Source of the DNA: Solobacterium sp.
GTDB taxonomy: Bacteria; Bacillota_I; Bacilli_A; Erysipelotrichales; Erysipelotrichaceae
Reading direction: 5' to 3'
Length of the DNA stretch: 64,000 bases
NCBI GenBank assembly: GCA_017404505.1
Contig: JAFRCE010000026.1
Location: forward strand, 62,001 to 126,000
The notes under the pieces are model-generated. The model worked only from the letters and a program-made list of their open reading frames with translations, made no database searches and was not told where the DNA came from. The position numbers were made by a program, and so were the translations under genes. This document shows, in pieces, positions 17,826 through 25,135 of this stretch. The number at the start of each line of letters is the position of its first letter. Positions within the stretch are counted from its first letter, which is position 1.

Positions 17826-18464
17826 TTATTTTTCGAATAGATATGTACCGATGCGGACCATGTTCGATCCGCATGCGAGAGCTTCTGTATAATCGTCGCT
17901 CATACCCATGGAAAGGATATGAATGTCATAGGTTTTCTTCAGGGTGTCGAACAGTTCTCTGCCCTGTGTGAATACTTCCCGGATCCGGTCCCGGTTATCG
18001 GTATGCGGTCCCATGGCCATGATGCCGTCGATGCGCACGTGTTTCAGTTTCGCGCAGTGGGCGAAGAGGGCATCCGCATCCTTCACGTCAAGACCGCTTT
18101 TGCCGGTGTCTTCCGTGGCCAGATGGAATTCCGCCAGAACCGGTATGATCCGGCCGGCCCGGGCCGCTTCCTTTTCGATGACATCGGCAAGAGCGATGCC
18201 ATCGAGTGACTGGATCATTGAAACAAAGGGCAGGATCCTGCGGACCTTGTTGCGCTGCAGATGGCCGATGAAATGCCACTGGATGTCAGACGGCAGAACT
18301 TCCGCTTTGCGGATCAGCTCCTCGGCACGGTTTTCGCCGAAGATCCGCTCTCCCTGTTCGTAATAGGAGAGGATCTCTTCCGGCGTGCGGTGCTTGCTGA
18401 CGATGCAGAGGGAAGTATCCTTGCCGATATTCTGTTTTACGGTATCGTAATGTTCCCGAATCAT
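17826..18464 (-). CDS. YggS/PLPBP family pyridoxal-phosphate homeostasis protein
   Basis: 212 residues. Alanine-racemase-like barrel that binds PLP without known catalysis. The PLP lysine is in CIVSKHRTPEEI (about residue 24), followed by FGENRAEEL, WHFIGHLQRNK and SMGMSDDYTEALACGSNMVRIGTYLF. ATG 18464 gives a compact N-terminus. It has no Shine-Dalgarno; an extended -10 (TGCTATAAT) ends 7 nt upstream, so it is a leaderless candidate. Confidence 0.9.
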   Translation of the reverse strand: MIREHYDTVKQNIGKDTSLCIVSKHRTPEEILSYYEQGERIFGENRAEELIRKAEVLPSDIQWHFIGHLQRNKVRRILPFVSMIQSLDGIALADVIEKEAARAGRIIPVLAEFHLATEDTGKSGLDVKDADALFAHCAKLKHVRIDGIMAMGPHTDNRDRIREVFTQGRELFDTLKKTYDIHILSMGMSDDYTEALACGSNMVRIGTYLFEK

Positions 18465-18471
18465 ATGCGTT

Positions 18472-18480
18472 ATTATAGCA
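18472..18480 (-). promoter_or_regulatory. Extended -10 promoter of the yggS-aminotransferase operon, leaderless geometry
   Basis: TGC-TATAAT on the minus strand; 7 nt (AACGCAT) to the ATG. Confidence 0.65.
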
Positions 18481-18529
18481 CCAATCGATGCCGCGGACAG
18501 GTTTGATGAAAAAAAGTGAACGCAAAGGT

Positions 18530-19108
18530 TCACTTGAAAGGAATCGGAACGGAGTTTTCCTCCCGGATCAGATTGCGGCGCTTCAGGATGGGAATCATGA
18601 CCGAGAAGACCGCAACCAGGATAAGGATCTCAATGGGCAGCAGGACGGAATTCTTGATCAGGCTGTTGGTGGCATAGAAGATATAGCCTTTGGAATACAG
18701 CATGGAAGACCAGAGTGAACCCATCAGAACATTGACAAAATAGTTGATGACGAACTTGGCGCCGGCCAGCTTCAGAACGGTGATCTTCTGATCGTAGAGG
18801 AAAAGACCCCAGATCATGGCCGCCAGCATGGCGGTAATCGTATAGCCGATGAAGAACGGTCCGGTCGGAAACAGCATGACGCCGATCAGATCGCTGATCA
18901 TGCCGGAGACAAGCCCGGCGGCGGGACCGATGATGGATCCCTCAATGGCGGATACGATGAAGCTGACGCTGATGCGCAGGTTCTCGGCGACCGGAATGAA
19001 CATCGAATTGACGACCACGCGCAGGGCGATGAAGATGGCCATGATGGCCAGATACTTTGTGCTTTTGAGGTTGGATGCTGATTTCAGCCACATTTCTTTT
19101 CTGAACAT
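18530..19108 (-). CDS. folT: ECF transporter S component, folate-specific (FolT-like)
   Basis: 192 residues, about six transmembrane helices. The substrate-binding membrane subunit of a group II ECF transporter, which works with shared EcfAA'T encoded elsewhere. The region VMLFPTGPFFIGYTITAML (about 78-96) and the following IWGLFLYDQK match the folate-type S components. RBS AAAGGAGAAGG. The upstream leader contains a THF-riboswitch-like structure, independently supporting folate as ligand. Confidence 0.85.
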   Translation of the reverse strand: MFRKEMWLKSASNLKSTKYLAIMAIFIALRVVVNSMFIPVAENLRISVSFIVSAIEGSIIGPAAGLVSGMISDLIGVMLFPTGPFFIGYTITAMLAAMIWGLFLYDQKITVLKLAGAKFVINYFVNVLMGSLWSSMLYSKGYIFYATNSLIKNSVLLPIEILILVAVFSVMIPILKRRNLIREENSVPIPFK

Positions 19109-19160
19109 AAAAACCTTCTCCTTTCTCCATCATATGAAGTCCGGGAAGGCACTGATCACA

Positions 19161-19248
19161 TAATGGGATAAGTAATAACAACCGCAAGCTGTTTGCTTTT
19201 CGTCCGCGAAATTCCCATGTCCGCGGCACTTGACGCAGTATTACGAGA
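19161..19248 (-). ncRNA. Candidate tetrahydrofolate (THF) riboswitch upstream of folT
   Basis: On the minus strand the leader aligns by eye with the THF-I aptamer: core GCGTCAAGTG (consensus GCGUUAAGUG), the ATGGGA loop, the GACGAAAAGC segment, TGCGGT, and a P2 helix GTAATA/TATTAC (19239-19244 with 19172-19177). The pseudoknot is perfect: ATGGGA (19213-19218) with TCCCAT (19163-19168). I could not find a convincing P1, because the inferred start site lies very near P2. An Rfam covariance search (RF01831) would settle it. Confidence 0.6.
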
Positions 19249-19251
19249 CAT

Positions 19252-19279
19252 AGATTACCATAAACATAAACGCTGTCAA
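19252..19279 (-). promoter_or_regulatory. Promoter of the folT leader
   Basis: TTGACA (minus strand, 19274-19279), 16-base spacer, extended TGG-TAATCT (19252-19257). Confidence 0.6.
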
Positions 19280-19303
19280 CTGTTTGGCGCCGTGTCCGGT
19301 CCG

Positions 19304-19312
19304 TGATAGAAT
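19304..19312 (+). promoter_or_regulatory. Extended -10 promoter of the RNA-modification operon, leaderless geometry
   Basis: TGA-TAGAAT followed by 7 nt (GAAAGAC) and the ATG at 19320. Confidence 0.5.
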
Positions 19313-19319
19313 GAAAGAC

Positions 19320-20192
19320 ATGGTAAAAACTGCTGTAACATGTGAAGATTCCCGCCTGATCGGGGCATTGCGGAAAGCCGGTGCCGACGAGGTGATCCTG
19401 GCTCTTGAAAACGGCTGCTTCAGCGCCCTGAAGCCTTTCGCGGCCGATGAAATCATCGCTCTTTCCACCCGGGTCCACGCGGAAGGCATGACGCTTTCCG
19501 TCCTGATGAACCGGCTCTTTCCCCAGGATGAGGCCGCTTCCTTTCAGAATCAGATGATCTGGCTTCTCAATGAAGGGATCGATCATATCATCGCTGCGGA
19601 TCCCGGTCTGCTTTATCATGCCCTGACTAAAGGAGTGGCTGACCGTCTGATCTTTGATCCGGAAACCCTGATGACCAATTCCCGCGACGCTCTGTTTTAC
19701 CGTCAGCTCGGACTTTCGTCCGTGATGATTTCCCAGCTGCTGTGTGAGGAGGAGATCCTCAGCATCGCTCAAAACGTGCCGGGCTGCTCGCTCTGTGTCT
19801 TCGGCCATCAGCTGATGAGCGTCTCCGGCCGGCCGCTGCTGGACGCCTATGCACTGCGCAAAGGCACAGACAGCCTGCGGGGAAAGAAAGATCTTCTACT
19901 GAAGGAAGAGAAAAGGGAAGAAAAGATGCCCGCTTACGAGAATGACTATGCGGCGATGATCTACAGTGACTATATTCAGGATTCCTTCGATCAGCTTGTT
20001 TCCTTTGCCGCAAACGGCATCAGCCGCATGGTCTATCAGGGTGTTTTCCTGCCGGACGAGATGCTGCTGGATGCGATCAGGACCGGAAAGAAAGTCCTGG
20101 CCGGCGATCAGACGGGCAAAGAAGCGTTCAGAAAAAAATACAGCGGTCTGCCGCTGTCGGACGGATACTATGGGATTAAGACGATTAAGTGA
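19320..20192 (+). CDS. U32 family protein, YrrN/TrhP1-like
   Basis: 290 residues. A divergent, short TIM-barrel U32 family protein located directly before a full-length U32 protein, as yrrN precedes yrrO in B. subtilis. That pair is known for prephenate-dependent tRNA uridine-34 hydroxylation (ho5U). It lacks the cysteine motif of the longer paralogue. ATG 19320 is 7 nt after TAGAAT with only a weak purine stretch; ATG 19311 is an alternative but overlaps the -10. First gene of a five-gene RNA-modification operon. Confidence 0.75.
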   Translation: MVKTAVTCEDSRLIGALRKAGADEVILALENGCFSALKPFAADEIIALSTRVHAEGMTLSVLMNRLFPQDEAASFQNQMIWLLNEGIDHIIAADPGLLYHALTKGVADRLIFDPETLMTNSRDALFYRQLGLSSVMISQLLCEEEILSIAQNVPGCSLCVFGHQLMSVSGRPLLDAYALRKGTDSLRGKKDLLLKEEKREEKMPAYENDYAAMIYSDYIQDSFDQLVSFAANGISRMVYQGVFLPDEMLLDAIRTGKKVLAGDQTGKEAFRKKYSGLPLSDGYYGIKTIK

Positions 20193-20196
20193 GAAC

Positions 20197-21408
20197 ATGA
20201 AAAAACCGGAACTGCTGGCGCCGGCCGGTGATCTGAAGCGCTGCAGGACCGCTATCCGCTATGGTGCCGACGCCGTGTATATCGGCGGCCGTTCTTTTTC
20301 CCTGCGCTCGCGGGCTTCCAATTTCACGATGGACGATATCCGCGAAGCCTGCGCGTTCGCCCGTGAGCACGGCTCCGTGATCCACGTGACCGTCAATATC
20401 ATTCCGCATGAAGAGGACTTCGACGGTCTTCGCGAATACCTGCGCGATCTGCAGGATGCCGGCGTGCACGCCGTGATCGTGGCGTCGCCGGCCATTATGA
20501 AACTCGCCCGTGAAGCAGCGCCGAAGCTGGAGATCCACTGTTCGACGCAGCTGTCCGTAACCAATGCCGATGCCGCCCGTTTTTTCCGCGATCAGCTTCA
20601 TGCCGACCGCGTCGTTCTGGCCCGCGAATGCACGATGAGTGACGTAAGGAAAATCACGGCTGTCTGTGAAGCGCAGACGGAGGCTTTTATCCACGGCGGC
20701 ATGTGCGTCAATTACTCGGGCCGCTGCACACTGTCCAACCGCATGACCCTGCGGGATGCCAACCGCGGCGGCTGTGCCCAGAGCTGCCGCTGGCTCTACC
20801 ACCTTTACGAAAAGGACAGGGAGCTCAGTGACGAAGATCTTCTGACCATCGGATCCCGCGATCTGATGTGCGCCGAATGGATCTGGCCGCTGATGGAGGC
20901 GGGGGTGTCCTCGTTCAAGATCGAAGGCCGCATGAAGACGGAATACTATGTCGCTTCGATCGTCAGTGCCTACCGGCATCTGATCGACGAGATCTATGAA
21001 AACCGCGGGCCGCTTTCCGACGAGCGTATGGCGTATCACCGCCGGCAGATCATGTTCGCGGAAAACCGCCAGACATGTGACGGCTTCTACGCCGGCCGGG
21101 CGGATGAAAAATCACTGATCTTTCATATGACCAGCAATGCCGACGTCAATCATGACTTCCTCGGCACGGTCCGGAAATACAGCCGGGAAAAAGGCACTGC
21201 CTTGATCGAGACCAGAAATCTGTTCTCGCTCAATGAAACCGTGCAGATTCTTTCGCCGTACGGGATCCATGAAGATTTCCGCATCACGTCCATCAAGGAT
21301 GCGGAGGGCGGTGAACTGGATGTCAGCCGCCGGCCGATGGTCACGGTTGAGATCCCGGTTCCCTTTGAAGTGCATGAAGAAGACATCCTGAGGAGGGTCC
21401 GGCCATGA
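20197..21408 (+). CDS. U32 family peptidase-like tRNA hydroxylation protein, YrrO/TrhP2-like
   Basis: 403 residues. Full-length U32 family. N-terminal KPELLAPAGDLKRCRTAIRYGADAVYIGG is typical, and the family signature follows at EAFIHGGMCVNYSGRC, NRGGCAQSCRW (about 165-200), providing conserved cysteines for an Fe-S cluster. Known homologues (TrhP/YegQ) hydroxylate U34 of tRNA using prephenate; peptidase activity in the name is historical. It starts 4 nt after its short paralogue and overlaps the next gene (ATGA). Confidence 0.88.
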   Translation: MKKPELLAPAGDLKRCRTAIRYGADAVYIGGRSFSLRSRASNFTMDDIREACAFAREHGSVIHVTVNIIPHEEDFDGLREYLRDLQDAGVHAVIVASPAIMKLAREAAPKLEIHCSTQLSVTNADAARFFRDQLHADRVVLARECTMSDVRKITAVCEAQTEAFIHGGMCVNYSGRCTLSNRMTLRDANRGGCAQSCRWLYHLYEKDRELSDEDLLTIGSRDLMCAEWIWPLMEAGVSSFKIEGRMKTEYYVASIVSAYRHLIDEIYENRGPLSDERMAYHRRQIMFAENRQTCDGFYAGRADEKSLIFHMTSNADVNHDFLGTVRKYSREKGTALIETRNLFSLNETVQILSPYGIHEDFRITSIKDAEGGELDVSRRPMVTVEIPVPFEVHEEDILRRVRP

Positions 21409-22121
21409 TCATTGAAGGAAATGTCAGTGTCAAGGCGGCACTGCTCGGGCATCAGCGCGAGGTGCTGAAACTGTATGCCGACAAAGACAAGCATGACCGT
21501 GACCTCGCCTTCATCATTCATATGGCCATGGACAGAAACGTGCCGGTGGAATATCTGGCCAGAGAAGAAATTGATGCCATGGCATCCGGCCGCACCCATG
21601 GCGGGCTTCTGGCCGAGGTCACACCGGCAAAATGGCAGTGTCTGGAAGACTTCCGTGAGGAGCTGCCGTTCTATGCCCTGGTGGAAGGGGTGGAGGATCC
21701 TTTCAACCTCGGTTATGTCATGCGCACCCTTTACAGTGCCGGATGTACGGCATTGCTGTTAAGGAAGCGGGACTGGCAGAAAGCGGAAAGCACGATCATC
21801 AAGGCCAGTGCCGGTGCCAGTGAATATCTCAACGTCGTCCTCTGTGAAGACCTGATCGAAGCGGTAAAGACGCTGAAAAAGGAAGGTGTGGTCTGCTATG
21901 CGGCCATGCGCCGTGACGCCGTCGTATATCATGAGGCGGATATGACGAAGCCGCTTCTGATCGCCATTGGCGGTGAAATGCGCGGCCTTTCCGCGAAACT
22001 GCTGAAAGAGATCGATCAGAACATTTATATTCCCTATGCCAATGACTTCCGCAACGCTCTCAACGCGGCCGCTGCCACGGCTGTTCTGGCCTTTGAAGTG
22101 CAGCGGCAGAGGAGTCTTTGA
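21405..22121 (+). CDS. SpoU/TrmH family RNA 2'-O-methyltransferase
   Basis: 238 residues. SPOUT-fold SAM-dependent 2'-O-ribose methyltransferase. Motif 1 is ALVEGVEDPFNLGYVMRTL (about 86-104; usual xxNPxNxGxxxR), motif 2 LIAIGGEMRGLS (about 184-195), motif 3 NALNAAAATAVLAFE (about 213-227). The N-terminal substrate-binding part is present. The target RNA is unknown. Its start overlaps the U32 stop. Confidence 0.88.
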   Translation: MIIEGNVSVKAALLGHQREVLKLYADKDKHDRDLAFIIHMAMDRNVPVEYLAREEIDAMASGRTHGGLLAEVTPAKWQCLEDFREELPFYALVEGVEDPFNLGYVMRTLYSAGCTALLLRKRDWQKAESTIIKASAGASEYLNVVLCEDLIEAVKTLKKEGVVCYAAMRRDAVVYHEADMTKPLLIAIGGEMRGLSAKLLKEIDQNIYIPYANDFRNALNAAAATAVLAFEVQRQRSL

Positions 22122-22132
22122 AAGGAAAACGT

Positions 22133-22660
22133 ATGAACCTGGAATTTCGCACGATCCATGAAAACGATGAACTTCTGCCGGCTTCGGTATGCGCTTTTCT
22201 GATGCCTTATGCGGACAGATTTGATATTCAGACAGCCGAAATCGATCCGGCGTTCGCCGACGGTGCAAACATGCATGAACAGTACGGTGTCGCTTACGAA
22301 GAGGAACTGAACTGTCTCGTCGTGGAAGGCAGCCGCAATGAGACAAAGAAATACGCCGCTCTTGTCGTGCCATACGGCAAAAGGGCGAATATGAACGCGA
22401 AGGTCAGAAATCCGCTCGATGCCAAAAAGGTATCTTTCGCGGATCTGCATTATGTAACGGAACGAACCGGTATGGAATACGGCAGTATCACGCCGGTCGG
22501 CCTGCCGGAAGACTGGCTGGTGCTGATCGACGCGGAAGTGATGAAACAGGAAAACGTCATCATCGGCGGCGGGCTGGCGAAGTCCAAACTGCGTCTGCCG
22601 TCTGCTCTGTTTCAGGAAATGGCAAATGCCAGGATCATTGAAGGCCTGGCGAAGGAATAA
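22133..22660 (+). CDS. YbaK/ProX-type aminoacyl-tRNA editing protein
   Basis: 175 residues. YbaK-fold trans-editing hydrolase that clears mischarged tRNA. KYAALVVPYGKRANM, VSFADLHYVTERTGMEYGSITPVGL (about 105-125) and the C-terminal VIIGGGLAKSKLRLPSALF match the family. The substrate (Ala-, Cys- or other mischarged tRNA) cannot be told by eye. ATG 22133 follows AAAGGAAAAC. Its presence among RNA methyltransferases gives the operon a translation-fidelity theme. Confidence 0.8.
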   Translation: MNLEFRTIHENDELLPASVCAFLMPYADRFDIQTAEIDPAFADGANMHEQYGVAYEEELNCLVVEGSRNETKKYAALVVPYGKRANMNAKVRNPLDAKKVSFADLHYVTERTGMEYGSITPVGLPEDWLVLIDAEVMKQENVIIGGGLAKSKLRLPSALFQEMANARIIEGLAKE

Positions 22661-22668
22661 ATGGAACC

Positions 22669-23391
22669 ATGGAAAAAATCACGTCTGTTCACAATGAGAA
22701 GATCAAAAAATGGACGCTTCTCCACAAAAAGAAATACCGTGACGAAAGCGGCCTTTTTCTGGTGGAAGGGGAACACCTGATCGAAGAAGCGCTGAAAGCC
22801 GGCTGCGTGCGGGCGATCCTGTTCGATCAGACCTGTCCGTTTGCCTTTGAGCATCTGATCCAGGTGACACCGGAAATCATGCGGAAGCTTTCCGCCAACG
22901 TTTCCGACGTGCATCTGATCGCTGTCTGCGCGCAGACGCAGAAAGAACCGCTGTACCGGCGCCGGGCGGTGCTTCTCGACGGTGTGCAGGATCCCGGCAA
23001 TCTCGGCACGATCATCCGTACCGCGGTCTCCTTCGGCTACGATGCTGTCATCTGTTCGAAGACATGCGCCGATCTCTACAATGAGAAGACGATCCGCTCC
23101 ACCCAGGGTGCTTTCTTCCATATCCCGCTGATTCGCACTGAACTCGTGGACGCTCTGAAGGAACTGCAAAAGGACGGCTTTGTCATCTCCGCGACAGCAC
23201 TGGACAGTTCCGTGCCGTTGCAGAGCATTGACGCTTCTGAGAAGATGGCCTTTGTCTTCGGCAATGAAGGACAGGGGGTCAGTGAAGAGATCCAGCGGCT
23301 GAGCGATCAGCGCGTCCGTATTGAAATGGACGGCTTCGAGTCACTCAACGTGGCGGTGGCGGCCGGCATCATCATGTATCGTTTCCAGTAA
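22669..23391 (+). CDS. TrmH family rRNA/tRNA methyltransferase (YsgA-like)
   Basis: 240 residues. SPOUT methyltransferase with an N-terminal substrate domain (KKYRDESGLFLVEGEHLIEEAL). Motif 1 LLDGVQDPGNLGTIIRTA (about 103-120), motif 2 AFVFGNEGQGVS, motif 3 SLNVAVAAGIIMY. In B. subtilis the homologue ysgA lies immediately before pheST; here pheST is 6 kb downstream. The stop codon abuts the IS: the A-tract after TAA is the IS target, so the gene is intact but separated from its terminator. Confidence 0.88.
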   Translation: MEKITSVHNEKIKKWTLLHKKKYRDESGLFLVEGEHLIEEALKAGCVRAILFDQTCPFAFEHLIQVTPEIMRKLSANVSDVHLIAVCAQTQKEPLYRRRAVLLDGVQDPGNLGTIIRTAVSFGYDAVICSKTCADLYNEKTIRSTQGAFFHIPLIRTELVDALKELQKDGFVISATALDSSVPLQSIDASEKMAFVFGNEGQGVSEEIQRLSDQRVRIEMDGFESLNVAVAAGIIMYRFQ

Positions 23392-23398
23392 AAAAAAA
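23391..23398 (+). repeat. Left target-site duplication (8 A)
   Basis: Matches 25085-25092. The run is nine A long on this side, so the boundary may shift by one. Confidence 0.6.
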
Positions 23399-23412
23399 GG
23401 GTTCGTAAAAAA

Positions 23413-23501
23413 TCGTGTGGATGAGCTGTAAACACTGTGTTGATCGACCTGTACACAATATGTTGATGTGCTGTAAACATAGTGTTGACAGACTCTAAAC
23501 G
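23413..23501 (+). repeat. Subterminal iterated repeats at the IS left end
   Basis: Four related units begin at 23426, 23449, 23471 and 23493 (CTGTAAACA-like, most followed by GTGTTGA), spaced 23, 22 and 22 bp, about two helical turns. The first belongs to a 21-bp block starting at 23413 whose inverted counterparts occur twice at the right end. They are likely transposase-binding sites. Confidence 0.7.
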
Positions 23502-23524
23502 AAATGTTTATTTAGGAACCAAAT

Positions 23525-23586
23525 GGACCAGTGGTTGAAACAGAAAAAGCGCTAAACGCGCCTTCTGTACCCAGCCACTGGTCTTT
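23525..23586. terminator. Nested hairpin terminating the transposase transcript
   Basis: An outer stem GACCAGTGG/CCACTGGTC encloses a smaller GCGC hairpin which, on the transposase (minus) strand, is followed by TTTTTCTG. T residues also follow the outer stem on the plus strand. It may shield the IS from external transcription. Confidence 0.7.
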
Positions 23587-23594
23587 TGTATTAT

Positions 23595-24893
23595 TCAGAT
23601 TTTGTAGGTGTCTTTCTTGTTGAGGCAGTACAGAATCCTGGTGCGGGTCCTGTGGAAATTTGTAAATCCATTGGCGTTAACGAAAAGGCTCTCTATCTGC
23701 CTGTTTCTGGATTCGATGTAACTGTTGTTTATGCGACGGGAGTAAACAACTGTGAATGAGTTGATGATCTCCTGGGACCAGTTGATAAGCAGGTTATAGA
23801 ACTCAATGTATTCATCGATGCCGGAGTCCGCAAAGGCACCGATCTGATCAGCCAGTCTTTCTGGTGCGTCTTTCAGAGTACAGGTCTCATTGAAGAGGAG
23901 ATATGATTCTTTCAGATAATATGCTTTCTTTAAATCGGGAAAGCGCTCAAACAGGATATTCATCATGTCTCTGTAATTCATGTATCTGTTGAAACGTTTG
24001 TTGTATTTTGGCTCATTATCAAGAAAGTGATCATGATCAAATATGTATTTGAATTTGGTCAGGAGGTATTGTAAGTCTTCGTCCTGTGTGCTTCTGCGGC
24101 AACGCAGACGGACGGCACGAAAACCTTTAGTAAGATGTTCTATGACATGGAAGCTGTCTGCACAGATAATGGCTTTTCTGAAATATGTCCGGGCAATGTC
24201 TTTGTACGTGTCATATAGATCGATAGAGACATATTTGACGTTAGACAATTCACTTCTACCATTCTTCTTGTTCAAGGTTTCGTTTCTGATATTCCCGAAG
24301 TAGGAGATCAGATAATCTTTCTTCCTGTCAGGAAGGATATCAATGATCGTGCCATCTTTGAAATCCATGAGGACACATATATAAAGAGAATCGAAATCGG
24401 ATGCCGGGAAGTAGTGCTCATCGATTGCCAGAACTTCCGGCAAAGGTTTCCTGGAGATGGAGACATGCTTGTCAAAGATCTGCAGCACTTTAGTGGTAGA
24501 GAGGTTGTTTCTGCGTGCTGTTGATGTATAAGTCATTGACGGCTCTTTAAGATCTTTTAAAACATTGATCTTTGTCTCATAAGTCACATTTTCTCCTTTG
24601 CCGGCAAAACGGTTCGGCTCAGAAAAAGTGCATTCACAATGACGACAGATGTATCTCCTCCTGGCGAAGAAGACAGTACAAGGCCTGTTGATGAGAATAG
24701 AATGAATGAGCTTCTTGTTGTAAAAACCATTACAGACCAATTGAGTGCCGCAGTAAGGGCATTTGGGATCAGGATCAGGTTTTAGCTTGATACGGACAGC
24801 TACTGACTCATCAGTAGAACGGATAGATTCAATAGAATCGATCGTATTAGGATCGATATTGAGTGTATCCGTGATAAACTTTTCTATAGACAA
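23595..24893 (-). CDS. ISL3-family transposase
   Basis: 432 residues. N-terminal zinc ribbon (CPYCGTQLVCNGF and CRHCECTF, about 44-90), a helix-turn-helix middle region (STARRNNLSTTKVLQIFDKH) and an ISL3-type DDE domain: VLAIDEHYFP (first Asp, about 157), IICADSFHVIEHL (second Asp) and a C-terminal Glu in SYIESRNRQIESL. Translation probably starts at TTG 24893 (GAAAGGAGCGACT upstream). Full length, no frameshift, so potentially active. AT-richer and with different codon use from neighbours. Confidence 0.92.
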   Translation of the reverse strand: MSIEKFITDTLNIDPNTIDSIESIRSTDESVAVRIKLKPDPDPKCPYCGTQLVCNGFYNKKLIHSILINRPCTVFFARRRYICRHCECTFSEPNRFAGKGENVTYETKINVLKDLKEPSMTYTSTARRNNLSTTKVLQIFDKHVSISRKPLPEVLAIDEHYFPASDFDSLYICVLMDFKDGTIIDILPDRKKDYLISYFGNIRNETLNKKNGRSELSNVKYVSIDLYDTYKDIARTYFRKAIICADSFHVIEHLTKGFRAVRLRCRRSTQDEDLQYLLTKFKYIFDHDHFLDNEPKYNKRFNRYMNYRDMMNILFERFPDLKKAYYLKESYLLFNETCTLKDAPERLADQIGAFADSGIDEYIEFYNLLINWSQEIINSFTVVYSRRINNSYIESRNRQIESLFVNANGFTNFHRTRTRILYCLNKKDTYKI

Positions 24894-24972
24894 TTAAGTC
24901 GCTCCTTTCTTCAGTGGCTTGTGGTAGAACCATTGTAAGACAGGAGTTTTTTTCTGGGCTGAAACACACAAC

Positions 24973-25065
24973 GTTTATAGGTCATCCACACAATAATAAA
25001 AGACTGTCAACACAAGTTTGACAGCCACCCTATAAACACAAACTGTTTATAGGTCATCCATACAA
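24973..25065 (-). repeat. Duplicated 21-bp subterminal repeats at the IS right end
   Basis: GTTTATAGGTCATCCAYACAA occurs at 24973-24993 and 25045-25065, 72 bp apart, differing at one base. The inverse is at the left end (23413-23433). Between them are the inverted repeats CTGTCAA-N7-TTGACAG and CTATAAACA-N5-TGTTTATAG. Confidence 0.75.
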
Positions 25066-25084
25066 CAAAGTTATTTATGGTCCT

Positions 25085-25092
25085 AAAAAAAA
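25085..25092 (+). repeat. Right target-site duplication (8 A)
   Basis: Copy of 23391-23398 at the other end of the IS. Confidence 0.6.
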
Positions 25093-25128
25093 CATTGCCC
25101 GCAGATTTGCGGACAATGCTTTTTTTTT
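25093..25128. terminator. Terminator shared originally by the TrmH gene and adhE
   Basis: Hairpin CATTGCCCGCA-GATT-TGCGGACAATG with A residues left and eight or more T residues right. It now serves adhE on the minus strand; on the plus strand the IS separates it from the TrmH gene it would have terminated. Confidence 0.85.
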
Positions 25129-25135
25129 ATCAGAT

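Larger units (their letters stand above)
23399..25084. mobile_element. ISL3-family insertion sequence, complete
   Basis: About 1,686 bp with one transposase. Imperfect terminal inverted repeats align without gaps: GGGTTCGTAAAAAAT at the left and AGGACCATAAATAAC (reverse complement) at the right. Eight A residues flank both ends (23391-23398 and 25085-25092), consistent with the 8-bp target duplication of this family, though a homopolymer makes the exact edge ambiguous. Lower GC than the flanks. Subterminal repeats are listed separately. Removal restores the TrmH stop codon directly followed by an A-tract and a hairpin terminator. Confidence 0.85.

Noticed and set aside
23426-23501. Short CRISPR-like array
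   Set aside because: Units are only about 20 bp, contiguous without unique spacers, and lie at the end of an IS.
25085-25092. Unambiguous 8-bp target duplication
   Set aside because: Because both copies are poly-A, the match could arise by slippage or chance; kept only with moderate confidence, supported by the ungapped terminal repeats.
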